Counted from the stretch's first letter, positions 1 through 9,370 are shown. The stretch is 64,000 bases of DNA from CAWBFD01 sp963788115 (GCA_963788115.1 CAWBFD010000004.1:1426001-1490000), one strand, 5' to 3'. Notes: generated from the sequence alone by a model not told the origin. Program-made: numbers and translations.

Positions 1-23
1 CCGCAGAACGTACTCCATCGACC

Positions 24-1286
24 CTACTCGGGACGGGTCTCGGTCGGCTCCTCCGCGTTTCGGCTGGCCCGGGTCGCCACGGCCGCGGCCCGTGGAGGCT
101 GAGCGAAGTCGGTCACGACCGCGGTCAGCTTCGACTCCAGTTGCGCGGCGACCTCCTCCCACGAGGAGCCCTCCATCACCCGTCGCCGCGCCGCGGCGCC
201 TAAGGATGCCGCGAGCTCGGGCTGCGAGACAACCCGCTCGAGCGCGCTGGCCAGCGCGGGGGCATCCCCCGGCTTTACGAGAAGCCCGGTCTGTCCATCG
301 ACGACCACGGTGGTCACGTCACCGACATCCGTCGCAACGACGGCCCGTGCCATCGTCATGGCCAGGTGAACCACCCCGCTTTGATACCCGGCCAGGTACG
401 GGGCGACGACAACCCGGGCCCGGCCGAACAGCCCGGGCACCTCCTCGATCGGGACGTAACGATCCACCAGCGTCACGCGACCGCCATGGGCCTGTGCCCA
501 ATCCCGGAGCGCGGCGAGGTCCAGCTCCTTCGGAAATGGCGTTCCCGCGATCGTCAGGCTCGCTCGCGACCGCCGAGCGGCGATCTCGTCGAAGGCGTCC
601 ATGAGAACCGGGATTCCCTTTCCCTTGCGCCAATCCCCGAAGAAGAGGATGTGCTCTTCATCGGAGGGAGGTGGTGGATCGGCTGAGAAGAGCCGCTCGT
701 CTCCGTGCGGAATCACCGCAAGACGAGAATGCGGCCACACCGATCTGAATTCAGCGAGCGTGCGCTCGCCATGGACGAACACGAGGTCGAACCGCGGATA
801 CGTGCGGCGGAGGATCGACCGGCTCAGGGGGTTCATATCCAGCAGCTCCTCCCCGCTCCCGCGGGTGAATGCCTGCGCGTTGTGACATATATCGGTGACT
901 GCCGCCGCACGAGCAAACCGGGTGAGTGCCCATGCTCCGAAGGCGGCCGGCGGCAGCGATACATCGGCGTCGATGATCACGGCGTCGTAGTGGCCCCGCC
1001 TGACCTCCGCAACGGCACGTATCCACGCGCGCGTCTGCCGGAGGGCAACCCCGCCGCGCCTGACCACACGATGCACCCGGCCGCGTACGGCGGGCGCCGC
1101 AGAGCTAGGCACGGTGGGAGTGAGCACGGCCCGCATCCGAGCGTGCCGGGTCTTCCCGATGAGCTCGTTGCCGCGGGGGGTGATCAGATCAACCGCGTGC
1201 CCGCGCGCCGCCAGGGCGTCGCCGAGCTGCACCGCGTAATGCAGTAAGCCGCCGCGTGGCTGGGGCTCGACGATCGCGACCCGCAT
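24..1286 (-). CDS. Glycosyltransferase family 4, surface glycan assembly
   Basis: A GT-B glycosyltransferase of about 420 residues, probably adding a sugar to a lipid-linked glycan at the cytoplasmic membrane face. The N-terminus starts MRVAIVEPQPRGG, a typical Rossmann first strand with a glycine-rich acceptor loop. The C-terminal half carries the GT4 donor-site pattern (VVVAPYLAGYQSG, then ATDVGDVTTVVVDGQTGLLV). A longer frame opens 84 bases upstream, but that extension is proline-rich, lies inside the preceding gene and lacks homology character, so the internal ATG is used. It begins 4 bases after the stop of the upstream GT4 gene on the same strand, so the two are probably cotranscribed. 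The sugar specificity cannot be read from sequence. Confidence 0.85.
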   Translation of the reverse strand: MRVAIVEPQPRGGLLHYAVQLGDALAARGHAVDLITPRGNELIGKTRHARMRAVLTPTVPSSAAPAVRGRVHRVVRRGGVALRQTRAWIRAVAEVRRGHYDAVIIDADVSLPPAAFGAWALTRFARAAAVTDICHNAQAFTRGSGEELLDMNPLSRSILRRTYPRFDLVFVHGERTLAEFRSVWPHSRLAVIPHGDERLFSADPPPPSDEEHILFFGDWRKGKGIPVLMDAFDEIAARRSRASLTIAGTPFPKELDLAALRDWAQAHGGRVTLVDRYVPIEEVPGLFGRARVVVAPYLAGYQSGVVHLAMTMARAVVATDVGDVTTVVVDGQTGLLVKPGDAPALASALERVVSQPELAASLGAAARRRVMEGSSWEEVAAQLESKLTAVVTDFAQPPRAAAVATRASRNAEEPTETRPE

Positions 1287-1290
1287 CTCG

Positions 1291-2529
1291 CTACCCGGCG
1301 CCCGTGTCGAGGGTCCGCTCGGAGACGGAGGGGGACGGCCGGGATGCAAGGTCCACGCCGGTCCCGGCAAGGGCGCTCTCGTAGACCGGAAGTAGGCGCG
1401 CGATCCAGCGCTCGACGGTGAACTCCCGCTCGAACCTCTCGCGGGCGGCGCCGGCGAGTGTCGCCCGTCGTGCAGGGTCTGTCATGAGCGACCGCAGAGC
1501 CCCCATCAGCGCCTCAGCGGTAGGTGGTACGGGCATCAGGACGCCCGTCAGCCCGTCGTCGATGATCTCGGGGATGCCCTCCACCGCGGTCGCGATCGCC
1601 GGCACGCCCGCCGCGGCAGCCTCGAGCAAGGTCGTCGGGAAGGCGTCGCGGACCGAGGGGTGAACCAGGACATCGACGGCGTCCAGGACGCGCATGACAT
1701 CGGTGCGGTGACCGGTGAACCTCACCGACGACCCGAGCCGAGCCGCAGCGCGTTCCACCTCGGCTCGGTCGGGTCCGTCCCCGATGATCAGCAGCCGAAG
1801 GTCAGGGAAGCTCGGACGCAGTTGTTCCAAGGCATCGATCGCGAGCCGGTGGCCCTTGTCCCGCCGCAGCACGCTGATCATCGCGATCACAAGCTGGTTG
1901 GACCCGATCCCGAGCTGTGTCCGAATCTCCCGTCCCGCCCCTGTCGCTGCGCGGTCGACGATGCCGTTGTGAACTGCGACGACGCGATCGGGCCGATCCC
2001 ACCCGCTCGCGAGATAGCCGCGGCGGGCCGCCTCCGACACCGTGATCACCCTGGCCGCGCAGTGACGACGGGCGGCGGCCATGAGGCGGGACTTCACCCG
2101 CTCGCGCACCCACTCGCCGCGTGGATCGGCGAGGTGGATCGTGGCAACGGTCGGGATCCCGAGCCGTCGCGCCGCCACGCCACCGAGAAGGTCGGCGTTG
2201 CCGAGGTGCGTGTGAACCAGGTCCGGGGCGAGCGCGGCGATGTGGTCCTGAACCCGTCGCCAATCGCTCGGATCGAGGAGACTCGTGATCGGCACGGAGG
2301 CGGGGGCGATCCCGAGCGCACGAAGTCGCCCGACGCCGCGAGCGTCGTCGCTCAAGTAGGAAACCGTGACCTCGATCCCCGCAGCCGGCGCCCCCTCTGC
2401 GAAATCCGAGAGCAAGGCCTCGGCGCCGCCCCAGGTGAGCGAGGAGATCACGACGTGGACGCGTAGCGGTCGCTCACCGCCCATGTATGTGGGGGACGGA
2501 CCCTGCGTCGGCCCGGTTTCGCTCGTCAT
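1291..2529 (-). CDS. Glycosyltransferase family 4
   Basis: A GT-B enzyme of about 412 residues, first gene of a two-gene unit with the GT4 gene downstream. The Rossmann start is RVHVVISSLTWGGAEALL, where the GGAE turn is characteristic of GT4 enzymes. The donor domain shows VLVHPSVRDAFPTTLLEAAA and AVEGIPEIIDDGLTG, including the conserved Glu of the E-x7-E motif. The start could be the ATG used here (MTSETGP) or one 15 codons later (MGGERPL). The longer open frame upstream has no family-like sequence. The context of flippase, polymerase and chain-length genes argues for exopolysaccharide or cell-wall glycan synthesis. Confidence 0.85.
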   Translation of the reverse strand: MTSETGPTQGPSPTYMGGERPLRVHVVISSLTWGGAEALLSDFAEGAPAAGIEVTVSYLSDDARGVGRLRALGIAPASVPITSLLDPSDWRRVQDHIAALAPDLVHTHLGNADLLGGVAARRLGIPTVATIHLADPRGEWVRERVKSRLMAAARRHCAARVITVSEAARRGYLASGWDRPDRVVAVHNGIVDRAATGAGREIRTQLGIGSNQLVIAMISVLRRDKGHRLAIDALEQLRPSFPDLRLLIIGDGPDRAEVERAAARLGSSVRFTGHRTDVMRVLDAVDVLVHPSVRDAFPTTLLEAAAAGVPAIATAVEGIPEIIDDGLTGVLMPVPPTAEALMGALRSLMTDPARRATLAGAARERFEREFTVERWIARLLPVYESALAGTGVDLASRPSPSVSERTLDTGAG

Positions 2530-2641
2530 CCCGATCCCGGGCACGCTAATCGCCTCGTCCTTCCAGCCGGCTCGACATGGCCCCGAACAATTCGGATGGT
2601 AGAGGCAGATCAGGCCCCGAAGGGTCCGAGCTAGCCTCTCG

Positions 2642-4252
2642 CTAACACGTGCGCTGTGACACGCACGGGTCGACGACCCGCAGATGCTCGGCCCAATCAA
2701 CCGCGCCGCGCAGATCGAACGAGTACGTACGTGCGCCCGAGGAGTCCCGGCTCGGCACCTCGTACTGCCTGCCGAGGGTGACCCACGGATCCTCGCCGCC
2801 GAAGCTGGTGAAGCTCGAGCCCGACTCGGCCTGGATCTGGAATCCCGGCCCGCCGGTGTCGCCGACGAACATCCCGTAGCGACGGATCGCGCGCAGCACG
2901 ACCTTCTGCCACTCGGGGATCGCGAGCGCGTTGATCTGGCACTCGGTCATCGCCAGGTAGAAATGCTGGCCAAGCGCCGGAGCGTCGGCTTGGTCGGAGC
3001 ACGTCGTCGCGGCGTCCTGCTCGGCCGGATAGACGAAGCCCGAGCGAACGCACTGGACCACGAGAAACAACGCGTGGCGGATCTCGCCGGCCGCCAGCTC
3101 CGCCGGCCGGATGATGCCGGCCGCAAGCCCATAGTGCCCCGCGGTCGCCATCGGCTGGTTCGGGGCGACCTGCATGCCCAATCCGGTTGCATCCGGAGTC
3201 CCGATCCGCACCGCGCCCCCGCTGCTGACGACGAGCGTCCCGCCGCTGGCCGGCTTTTCCCGCACCTGCCAGAAGTCGTATTCCATGTTGGCCACCTGGT
3301 CGATGACCGCCATATGCCCATCACCGCCACCCGCAGGGCGAGCGGCGGCCGGAATCCGAATCTGCATGCCCTCGATCGCCGGGCAGGCGTACATCGCGCA
3401 GTGGATCGTGTAGAGCGGGTCCGTGGACTGCGAGTAATACAGGGGGTGGCTCCAGTCCTCGCCCGTATCGGCGACGCCGCCCTCCCAGAACATGCCGTCG
3501 CCGAATCCGACCATGCGGGAGACGACGGCCGAAGAGTTCGAGACCAGGCGCGGGGAGTCAGGAAGCGCCTGGTTGAAGGGACTGGCGGCGGAATAGGGGC
3601 GCCAGCAGCCGCCGGGAAGGTCGGGCCACGCAAAGCTTCCGTAGCCGCAGTCGTCGGGCGGCGGGGGTGGAGGAGGCGGCGGCGGGTCGTCGGGCGGAGG
3701 GGGTGGAGGAGGCGGCGGCGGGTCGTCGGGCGGCGGGGGTGGAGGAGGCGGCGGCGGGTCGTCGGGCGGCGGAGGTGGTGGAGGAGGCGGCGGCGGGTCG
3801 TCAGGAGGCGGAGGCGGTGGAGGAGGCGGCGGGGGGTCGTCAGGAGGCGGAGGTGGTGGAGGAGGCGGCGGGGGGTCGTCAGGCGGCGGGGGTGGAGGAG
3901 GCGGCGGGGGGTCGTCGGGCGGCGGCGCTTGGGTCCGCACGTGCAGCCGGCCGCGTCTGGCGCGCCTCGGAACCTCGACACGCAGGCGGGCCTTCCGAGC
4001 GACTGCCGCGCGTACCCGCCGCGCGGGCAGGGCGCGGCTGATCCGCCCCCTACCGTGAGCGCGGAGCGTGAGCCTGGCGGCGACGACCGTGCTCGGAGCC
4101 ACGCCGCGGGGGGCGAAGACCATCACCCCGTGGTGGTTCCGCACGGGTTTGAACGTCTTCGTCTTCGTCTCGGCGATCGCGCTGGGGCTGGCGAGAAGGA
4201 ACCCGGCCAGGACTGCGATCAGGATGTGCGGCGCCGGGGGGTTGTGTCGCAT
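2642..4252 (-). CDS. Secreted protein with proline-aspartate repeat stalk
   Basis: A 536-residue protein with a clear signal peptide (ILIAVLAGFLLASPSAIA). A basic, beta-rich segment follows at residues 30-105, then a low-complexity stalk of seven proline runs of 10-11 residues separated by Asp-Asp pairs, then a C-terminal domain of about 330 residues that starts at CGYGSF. The C-terminal domain has eight or more cysteines and a motif reading GHYGLAAGIIRPAELAAG followed by EIRHAL. I have seen this style in secreted actinobacterial proteins of unknown function but cannot name the family. The stalk probably spans the cell wall and displays the globular domain. It lies between glycan genes on the same strand, with 112 and 130 base gaps, so it may have its own promoter. 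Confidence 0.75.
   Translation of the reverse strand: MRHNPPAPHILIAVLAGFLLASPSAIAETKTKTFKPVRNHHGVMVFAPRGVAPSTVVAARLTLRAHGRGRISRALPARRVRAAVARKARLRVEVPRRARRGRLHVRTQAPPPDDPPPPPPPPPPDDPPPPPPPPPPPDDPPPPPPPPPPPDDPPPPPPPPPPPDDPPPPPPPPPPDDPPPPPPPPPPDDPPPPPPPPPPDDCGYGSFAWPDLPGGCWRPYSAASPFNQALPDSPRLVSNSSAVVSRMVGFGDGMFWEGGVADTGEDWSHPLYYSQSTDPLYTIHCAMYACPAIEGMQIRIPAAARPAGGGDGHMAVIDQVANMEYDFWQVREKPASGGTLVVSSGGAVRIGTPDATGLGMQVAPNQPMATAGHYGLAAGIIRPAELAAGEIRHALFLVVQCVRSGFVYPAEQDAATTCSDQADAPALGQHFYLAMTECQINALAIPEWQKVVLRAIRRYGMFVGDTGGPGFQIQAESGSSFTSFGGEDPWVTLGRQYEVPSRDSSGARTYSFDLRGAVDWAEHLRVVDPCVSQRTC
3650..3916 (-). repeat. In-frame 36/39-bp repeats encoding Asp-Asp-(Pro)10-11
   Basis: Eight GAC-GAC (Asp-Asp) units are separated by seven proline runs of 10, 11, 11, 11, 10, 10 and 10 codons, giving exactly 267 bases. 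The + strand is almost pure G with regular interruptions, so it could form G-quadruplexes and is prone to slippage. Unit number is likely to vary between strains and to be hard to assemble. Confidence 0.9.
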
Positions 4253-4382
4253 CGATCGGGAGCCGGTTGGAAACCCCCCAAGTAGGTCGACTCACTCACG
4301 TACCCGATGCGAATTCTATGCAAACTCGTTCGTTCCCACCCCTATCCCGAATGTCGGGACCGGTCGGGCGGCCGAGATCGAG

Positions 4383-5891
4383 CTAAGCGATCACGTCCGT
4401 TTCTCGTGTCGGCTCAAGCTCCCCCGCCGGTGGCGGTTCAGGTACCTCGGGCCGGGCCAAAAGGCGTGTCCTCAGATACCGGATCCAGTCCGGTCGCAGG
4501 ACCCACACCGTTCCAAGGTAGGCGCCCGCCCCGGCGCCGGCGCCGGCGAGCAGCACAGGGAGGTCTCCCTGGACGACCTGGTCGACGCCGATCAGGGTGG
4601 CCGCCATGACTCCCGCCGCGACCACCGATGGCCAGATCTCTCTCAGAATCGGCGCCAGCCCGACCCCAAGGAGCCTCGAGGCGAGCCCGAGACCGACGAC
4701 GGCCGCAAGCCCCGCGACCGTCGCCTGGCAGGTGGCGACCGCATTGATGCCGAGGTCCGTGAACAGAAGCAGTCCGGTCACCAGCGCCGCGAACCGGACG
4801 ATCCCGAGGATCAGCAGGACCCCCGCCCGGCCCGTGGCCTTGTAGGCGGTTCCAGCGGGAATCCCGATCGTGACCCCCAGCGCGTACACGGTTAGGATCT
4901 GCATCGCGGTGACGGAGCCGAGCCACTGGTCGCCGAACGTGATCACGATCAGCGGCTCCGCGAGGATCGCGAGTCCGGTGGCCAGCAACAGGCCGATCAT
5001 CACCGTGTAGCGCAGCGAGGTCAGGAATGCGTGGCCGAGCGAGTCCGGATCGACGATCGTGAACGCCGGGAACAGGACGTGGCTGGCGACAACGGAGATG
5101 TTGATGATGAGAAGCTCGGGGAGACGAAACCCGAGCGTGTACAGGCCCAGCGCAGTGGCTCCCAGGACCCGGCCGATGAAGGCGTAGTCGGCGTTGGTCG
5201 TCAGGGCGGTAACCACGTCGACCCCGCTGAGCGTGCCACCGAACCGGATCATCTCGCCGAAGTGCTCGCGGCGGGGCTCGAGCTTCGGGCGCCACGGGAC
5301 CATGGCCCAGATCGCCGCGTCGAGCGCCAGCGTGCCCACGAGGTAACCGATCACGAGGCTCCAAGCCCCGAACCCGGCGAGGGCCAAGGCGATGCCCGTC
5401 AGCCCCCGGGCAACGACCCCGGCCACCTCCGCCACGGTCCTGGCGCGGAAGTTGAGGCCCTTCATGGCCAGCGCGTAGTGGGTCGCTCCGAGTGATCGCA
5501 GGAAGAAATTCGCGCCGAGAACCGCGGTCAAACCGGCCAGGCCCGGCTCGCCGAAGAACGCCTCCGCCAGCGGGCTCAGCGCGACGATTGCGAGACTCAG
5601 GACGAGGCCCATGGCGATCGTGGATACGAACACCGTCTCGGCGCGCTCGTGCAGGACCTCGACTCGCTGAATCACCAGCGCTCCGCTGAGGCCGAGGTCC
5701 GAGACGCCCTCGAGGAGCGCCATGAAGGTCAGGGCGAGGGCCACGAGCCCGAACTCCTCCGGCGTGAGGACTCGCGCGAGGATTGCTGTCGAAAGCAGGA
5801 CGAGCAGCTTGCCGCCGACGTATGAGCCATACGCCCACGTCATTCCGCGAAGCGTGCGGGTGGCAACTCCGTGGCTTGCGTCGTCCGCCAT
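4383..5891 (-). CDS. Lipopolysaccharide/oligosaccharide flippase (Wzx-like, MOP superfamily)
   Basis: An integral membrane protein of about 502 residues with 12-14 hydrophobic segments. It opens with the polysaccharide-synthase/Wzx signature (MTWAYGSYVGGKLLVLLSTAILARVLTPEEFGLVALA is the N-terminal helix pair; key residues are the ILARVLTPEEFG turn). It would translocate a polyprenyl-linked oligosaccharide from the cytoplasmic to the outer leaflet. The ATG reading MADDASHG is chosen over an in-frame ATG 24 codons upstream because the upstream extension is not membrane-like. It is transcribed divergently from the O-antigen-ligase-like gene, with a 107-base shared intergenic region. A short tail after the last helix is acidic and proline-rich. 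Confidence 0.9.
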   Translation of the reverse strand: MADDASHGVATRTLRGMTWAYGSYVGGKLLVLLSTAILARVLTPEEFGLVALALTFMALLEGVSDLGLSGALVIQRVEVLHERAETVFVSTIAMGLVLSLAIVALSPLAEAFFGEPGLAGLTAVLGANFFLRSLGATHYALAMKGLNFRARTVAEVAGVVARGLTGIALALAGFGAWSLVIGYLVGTLALDAAIWAMVPWRPKLEPRREHFGEMIRFGGTLSGVDVVTALTTNADYAFIGRVLGATALGLYTLGFRLPELLIINISVVASHVLFPAFTIVDPDSLGHAFLTSLRYTVMIGLLLATGLAILAEPLIVITFGDQWLGSVTAMQILTVYALGVTIGIPAGTAYKATGRAGVLLILGIVRFAALVTGLLLFTDLGINAVATCQATVAGLAAVVGLGLASRLLGVGLAPILREIWPSVVAAGVMAATLIGVDQVVQGDLPVLLAGAGAGAGAYLGTVWVLRPDWIRYLRTRLLARPEVPEPPPAGELEPTRETDVIA

Positions 5892-5998
5892 GGCGGCCGA
5901 GCCTAGTGGCCATCGGCCATCGTCACCGTGCTCCCCTGTCACCCCGCAAAGGGTTCTGCTCACGCCCGGTTCCGGCTTCGGTCATCCTTAGGCCGGAC

Positions 5999-7390
5999 AT
6001 GACCGATCACGCGCTCACGGCTCGCGCGGCACCACCCCCGCTCAACTCGCCACTCCCGGTTGTGGTGCTGGGTTTGCTCGCTGCCGTCGTGCTGGGCCTA
6101 GCGCTGGCGGTCAACCCTGCATTGGGCATATCCGGACTGATCCTGTTGCTCTACGCGCCGGTCGCCTTCCTCGACCTCGGGCTGGGCGCGGTCCTGTGGG
6201 TGCCCTTCGCGTTCCTCGAGCGGCTGTCGCTACTGGGCCTTGCGTCGACTGCTCTGCTACTCGTGTTCGCAACCGCTTGGCTGGGCGCGCTCCCCCTTCG
6301 GGCAAAGATGGTGGCCGGCATCTTCCGCGCTCACGCCGGGCTGTTCGCCACCCTGGCCCTTCTGGTCCTGTGGATCGGTCTGTCGCTGCTGTGGGCCGGG
6401 GACGTTGGGGCCGCGGGTGCCGCGGTCGGCAGCTGGGCCCGCGCCGCGGCGATCTTCGCCGTGATCGCGACGACGATCACAACCGAGCGATACCTGACCC
6501 TCAGCTGTTTCGCGTTCGTGATCGGCGCCGTCCTCTCGGTGCTCGCCGGGCTGATCCCAGGGGCGAGTGCGTCGTTCGAGGCAGCGCCCGATGAGACGGC
6601 TCGGTTCTCGGGCGTCCTCGGCGACCCGAATTACCTCGCCGCGGGTCTGGTTCCGGCGATCGCGATCGGGGCGGCACTCGTCGGCACCAAAGCCGCCTCC
6701 GGGGCGGCCCGCTTGGCGCTGATGCTCGGGATCGGCGTCCTCGCCGTGGGGGTGGCTGCGTCGGGATCCCGAGGGGGGCTCATCGCGGCCGGGGTCGCCG
6801 TCGCGGCGGCGCTTGTCCTGGCTCGCGGGCGTCGCCTGAGGCTGGGCGCCCTGGTGGCGTTGCTGGTGGCGGCGACCGGTCTCTGGCTCGTGACGGCGTC
6901 GCCGCAGACCTGGGAACGTGTCCGGGACTTCGACACCGACACGGGTCGCGAGGACCTCTGGGACATCGCGTGGCGGATGAGCGAGGACAACCTCGCGATC
7001 GGCGTTGGCGCGAACAACTTCGAGGACGAGTCGCGACGGTACTTCCGCGAGCCCGGCCAGATCAATCAGCCCGACCTGATCGTCACTGATCCGCACGTGG
7101 CCCACAACGTCTACCTCCAGCAGCTCGCCGAGACGGGGATCGTGGGGCTCGCGCTCCTGCTGGGCGCGGTGGCGGCTGCGCTGCGGGCCAGTTGGCTCGC
7201 GGCCTCGAGGTTTGATGACGCGGGCCGCCGGCGGATGGCCGGCCTCGCCCGAGGGATCCTGGTCGCACAGATCAGCGCGTTGAGCGCCTCGATCTTCCTC
7301 TCGAACGGCTCCGATACGCGGCTGTGGGTTCTGCTCGCCCTGGGGCCGGCGCTCGCCACGGTCGCAGCGGGGCGCCGACCCGCCTCGTGA
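5999..7390 (+). CDS. O-antigen ligase/polymerase-like membrane protein
   Basis: A 463-residue polytopic protein of the Wzy_C/RfaL (O-antigen ligase) superfamily. It has about ten hydrophobic segments and a large extracytoplasmic loop reading RFSGVLGDPNYLAAGLVPAI, then the conserved GVGANNFEDES and HNVYLQQLAETGIVGLALLL. The D-P-N and H-N-x-Y-L-Q-x-x-A-E-T-G motifs are the recognised ligase/polymerase signatures. It would join lipid-linked glycan units or transfer the glycan to its acceptor outside the membrane. The stop codon overlaps the ATG of the next gene (TGATG), so translation is coupled. CATCCT lies 10 bases before the ATG and may be a -10 element. Confidence 0.88.
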   Translation: MTDHALTARAAPPPLNSPLPVVVLGLLAAVVLGLALAVNPALGISGLILLLYAPVAFLDLGLGAVLWVPFAFLERLSLLGLASTALLLVFATAWLGALPLRAKMVAGIFRAHAGLFATLALLVLWIGLSLLWAGDVGAAGAAVGSWARAAAIFAVIATTITTERYLTLSCFAFVIGAVLSVLAGLIPGASASFEAAPDETARFSGVLGDPNYLAAGLVPAIAIGAALVGTKAASGAARLALMLGIGVLAVGVAASGSRGGLIAAGVAVAAALVLARGRRLRLGALVALLVAATGLWLVTASPQTWERVRDFDTDTGREDLWDIAWRMSEDNLAIGVGANNFEDESRRYFREPGQINQPDLIVTDPHVAHNVYLQQLAETGIVGLALLLGAVAAALRASWLAASRFDDAGRRRMAGLARGILVAQISALSASIFLSNGSDTRLWVLLALGPALATVAAGRRPAS

Positions 7391-8970
7391 TGAACTCGGA
7401 ACGAGGTCAACCGTCCGGCTTCGCGAGCGAAGAGCTCGCGAGTCCCTCGGAGGAGCGCCCCGCTAGCGCCCTGGTCTCATACCTCAGGGCCCTCCGCGCG
7501 CACCTGGGCGTCGTCGTCGCGATCGCGGCGACGACGATCGCTGCCAGCCTCGCTTGGGTGCTGTATCACGAGACCCGGTACGAGGCGACGGCGCAGATCC
7601 TCGTCTCCCCGCTACCCGCTGAGGATCCCTCGTTCGTGGGTCTACCGCTCGTTCGGGCCGTCGGCCGGGACTCGGCGAGCGCCGTACAAACGGCCTCCTC
7701 GCTCCTGAGCTCCCGGGGTGCGGTGAGGCGGACCGCGAACGAGTTGGGGATCTCGCGGGCCACCGTCACCTCGAGGATCAGCGTGGAGCCGGTCGCTGAC
7801 AGCAACCTCATCGACGTCAAGGCAGAGTCCGGCGACCCTGAGTTCGCCGCGACGGCCGCGAATCAGTACGCCGAGTCGGCCCTCGCGGCGCGCCGCGCCC
7901 GGCTTCGGCCGCTGGTCGATCAGGCGATCGCAGGAGTGCGTGACCAGCTCGCGGCTGTCGGTGACCCGGCGAGCATCGCGGCCGAGCCGCTCCAAGCACA
8001 GCTGAGTACGCTGGAGGCGATCGCGGACGGTGAGGACCCGACGCTTTCGATCTCCCGTCGGGCGGAGGCGCCGGACGCGCCGATCGGGCTGCCCGCCTGG
8101 ATGGTGCTGGGCATCGCCGCCCTGGCGGGAGTCGTGCTCGGTATTGCGGTTGCGGTGTTGATGGAGATGCTGGCGCCGCGCAGGATCGCCGACGAGGCCG
8201 ATCTGGTGGACACCTACCCGCTTCCCATCCTGGCGCGGGTCCCACCGCTTGCGGGGCGTGACCAGGATGAGGAGGGTCGCGAGGATATCCGCGAGCGCTT
8301 CCGCGCTGTGCGGGTCCAGCTCGAGCTCGCTCGCCCTGTTCTGGTCGGGGCCGGCGGTGGGAATGGGCCCAGGGCTGGTGCCATGGGGGCGGTGGTGGCG
8401 CTCACCAGTGCTTCCCGCGGCGACGGTAGGACAACGGCGGCCCTGAACCTTGCTCGGGGATTCGCGGCGACGCGCCAGACGGCGATCGTGGTTGACCTCG
8501 ACCTCGGCAATCCTGCGATTGCAACGCGGCTGGGGGTCGCGGGCACCTCCGAGCTGCATGAGCGCGACCCGCCGGACGTCGATCTCGACCGGGCGATCGT
8601 CGAGGTGCCGCGGACTCGCGGGCTGTCGGTGCTCGCTCCCCGGACGGAGGGCGAGAGCCTCGAGGCGATCCTTCATTCGATGTCACTGATCCTCGACCAG
8701 CTGCGCATGCGGGCGGACTGGATCATCATCGACACCCCGCCGCTTCCTGCGGCGGGCGCTCTCCTGCCCGTCGTCCGTGAGGCCGACTTCCAGCTGGTGG
8801 TGGCGCGCCCCGCCCACACGCGGCACGCCGATCTGTCGGAGCTGCGCGACCTGATGGTCAGGGGTGACACCACACCCTTCGGTTACATCATGTTCGGTGG
8901 CCGGACGGGGAGCCTCTACCGGGTCTTCTCCCGAAGGCACCCGGCCGAGGCGGTCGACCCGACCAGCTGA
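7390..8970 (+). CDS. Wzz/BY-kinase-like chain-length protein with altered Walker A
   Basis: A 526-residue two-domain protein. A Wzz-type domain (residues about 30-290) has flanking transmembrane helices LGVVVAIAATTIAASLAWVLY and MVLGIAALAGVVLGIAVAVL. A cytoplasmic P-loop domain of the CpsD/Wzc bacterial tyrosine kinase family follows. Walker A reads SASRGDGRTTAALN, with Arg at about residue 347 where the family has Lys. Walker A' is IVVDLDLGNP and Walker B is WIIIDTPPL. There is only one Tyr near the C-terminus and no tyrosine cluster. It may bind nucleotide poorly and act as a partner of the canonical paralogue encoded 1.7 kb downstream on the other strand. The start overlaps the polymerase stop. 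Confidence 0.87.
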   Translation: MNSERGQPSGFASEELASPSEERPASALVSYLRALRAHLGVVVAIAATTIAASLAWVLYHETRYEATAQILVSPLPAEDPSFVGLPLVRAVGRDSASAVQTASSLLSSRGAVRRTANELGISRATVTSRISVEPVADSNLIDVKAESGDPEFAATAANQYAESALAARRARLRPLVDQAIAGVRDQLAAVGDPASIAAEPLQAQLSTLEAIADGEDPTLSISRRAEAPDAPIGLPAWMVLGIAALAGVVLGIAVAVLMEMLAPRRIADEADLVDTYPLPILARVPPLAGRDQDEEGREDIRERFRAVRVQLELARPVLVGAGGGNGPRAGAMGAVVALTSASRGDGRTTAALNLARGFAATRQTAIVVDLDLGNPAIATRLGVAGTSELHERDPPDVDLDRAIVEVPRTRGLSVLAPRTEGESLEAILHSMSLILDQLRMRADWIIIDTPPLPAAGALLPVVREADFQLVVARPAHTRHADLSELRDLMVRGDTTPFGYIMFGGRTGSLYRVFSRRHPAEAVDPTS

Positions 8971-9019
8971 TCGGCCGGTTCCCCCGAGCTCAGCAGCTGC
9001 CGTGGAGACGCCCGACCCT

Positions 9020-9327
9020 GCGCTTACCGGGAAGGATGCCCGATCGAACACCGACCGGTACATATCGTCGAAGGTGATCGCTACAGTCTTGCCCCGGCTC
9101 GGCCCCACGACCGCTTCGATGAACGTGGCTGGTCTGAAGCCCCGATGAAGGAAGGCTCGTATCTGCCGATGAAGGTCGCCCTGGGACACGGCAAGTGGAG
9201 CGGGTCACTCATCGCTGATCGCGTGGTAGCACAGAACGATGGCGCGTCGCCTTCGGCCGGGGTCAACTCGGCGCCGCCCGCCGGCCGTGTGGGCCGCGGC
9301 GGCCGTTTCCTCGTTGGCAGGGCTCAT
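9020..9327 (-). pseudogene. Polysaccharide deacetylase remnant (nonsense mutation, truncated)
   Basis: Read on the minus strand, an ATG preceded by GAGGAG begins a frame giving IVLCYHAISDE, a stop at 9205-9207, then PAPLAVSQGDLHRQ, RGFRPATFIEAV, KTVAITFDDMYRSVFD. This is the N-terminal part of a NodB-type polysaccharide deacetylase (Y-H-A-I-S-D start, T-F-D-D metal site). Where relatives usually have Trp (SDEW-P) this copy has TGA, a one-base change. Similarity stops near FPVS and the rest of the catalytic domain is missing. It lies antisense between the chain-length gene and a GT2 gene and is almost certainly non-functional. Confidence 0.72.
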
Positions 9328-9370
9328 CTCCTCGCGCGGCCGCCTAACCGGCCGCGCGCGGGGTAAGGCG

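Noticed and set aside
2684..4285. Plus-strand frame of 533 codons opposite the proline-repeat gene
   Set aside because: Gives Arg-Trp repeats from the complement of the proline codons; the minus strand has a signal peptide and a balanced domain.
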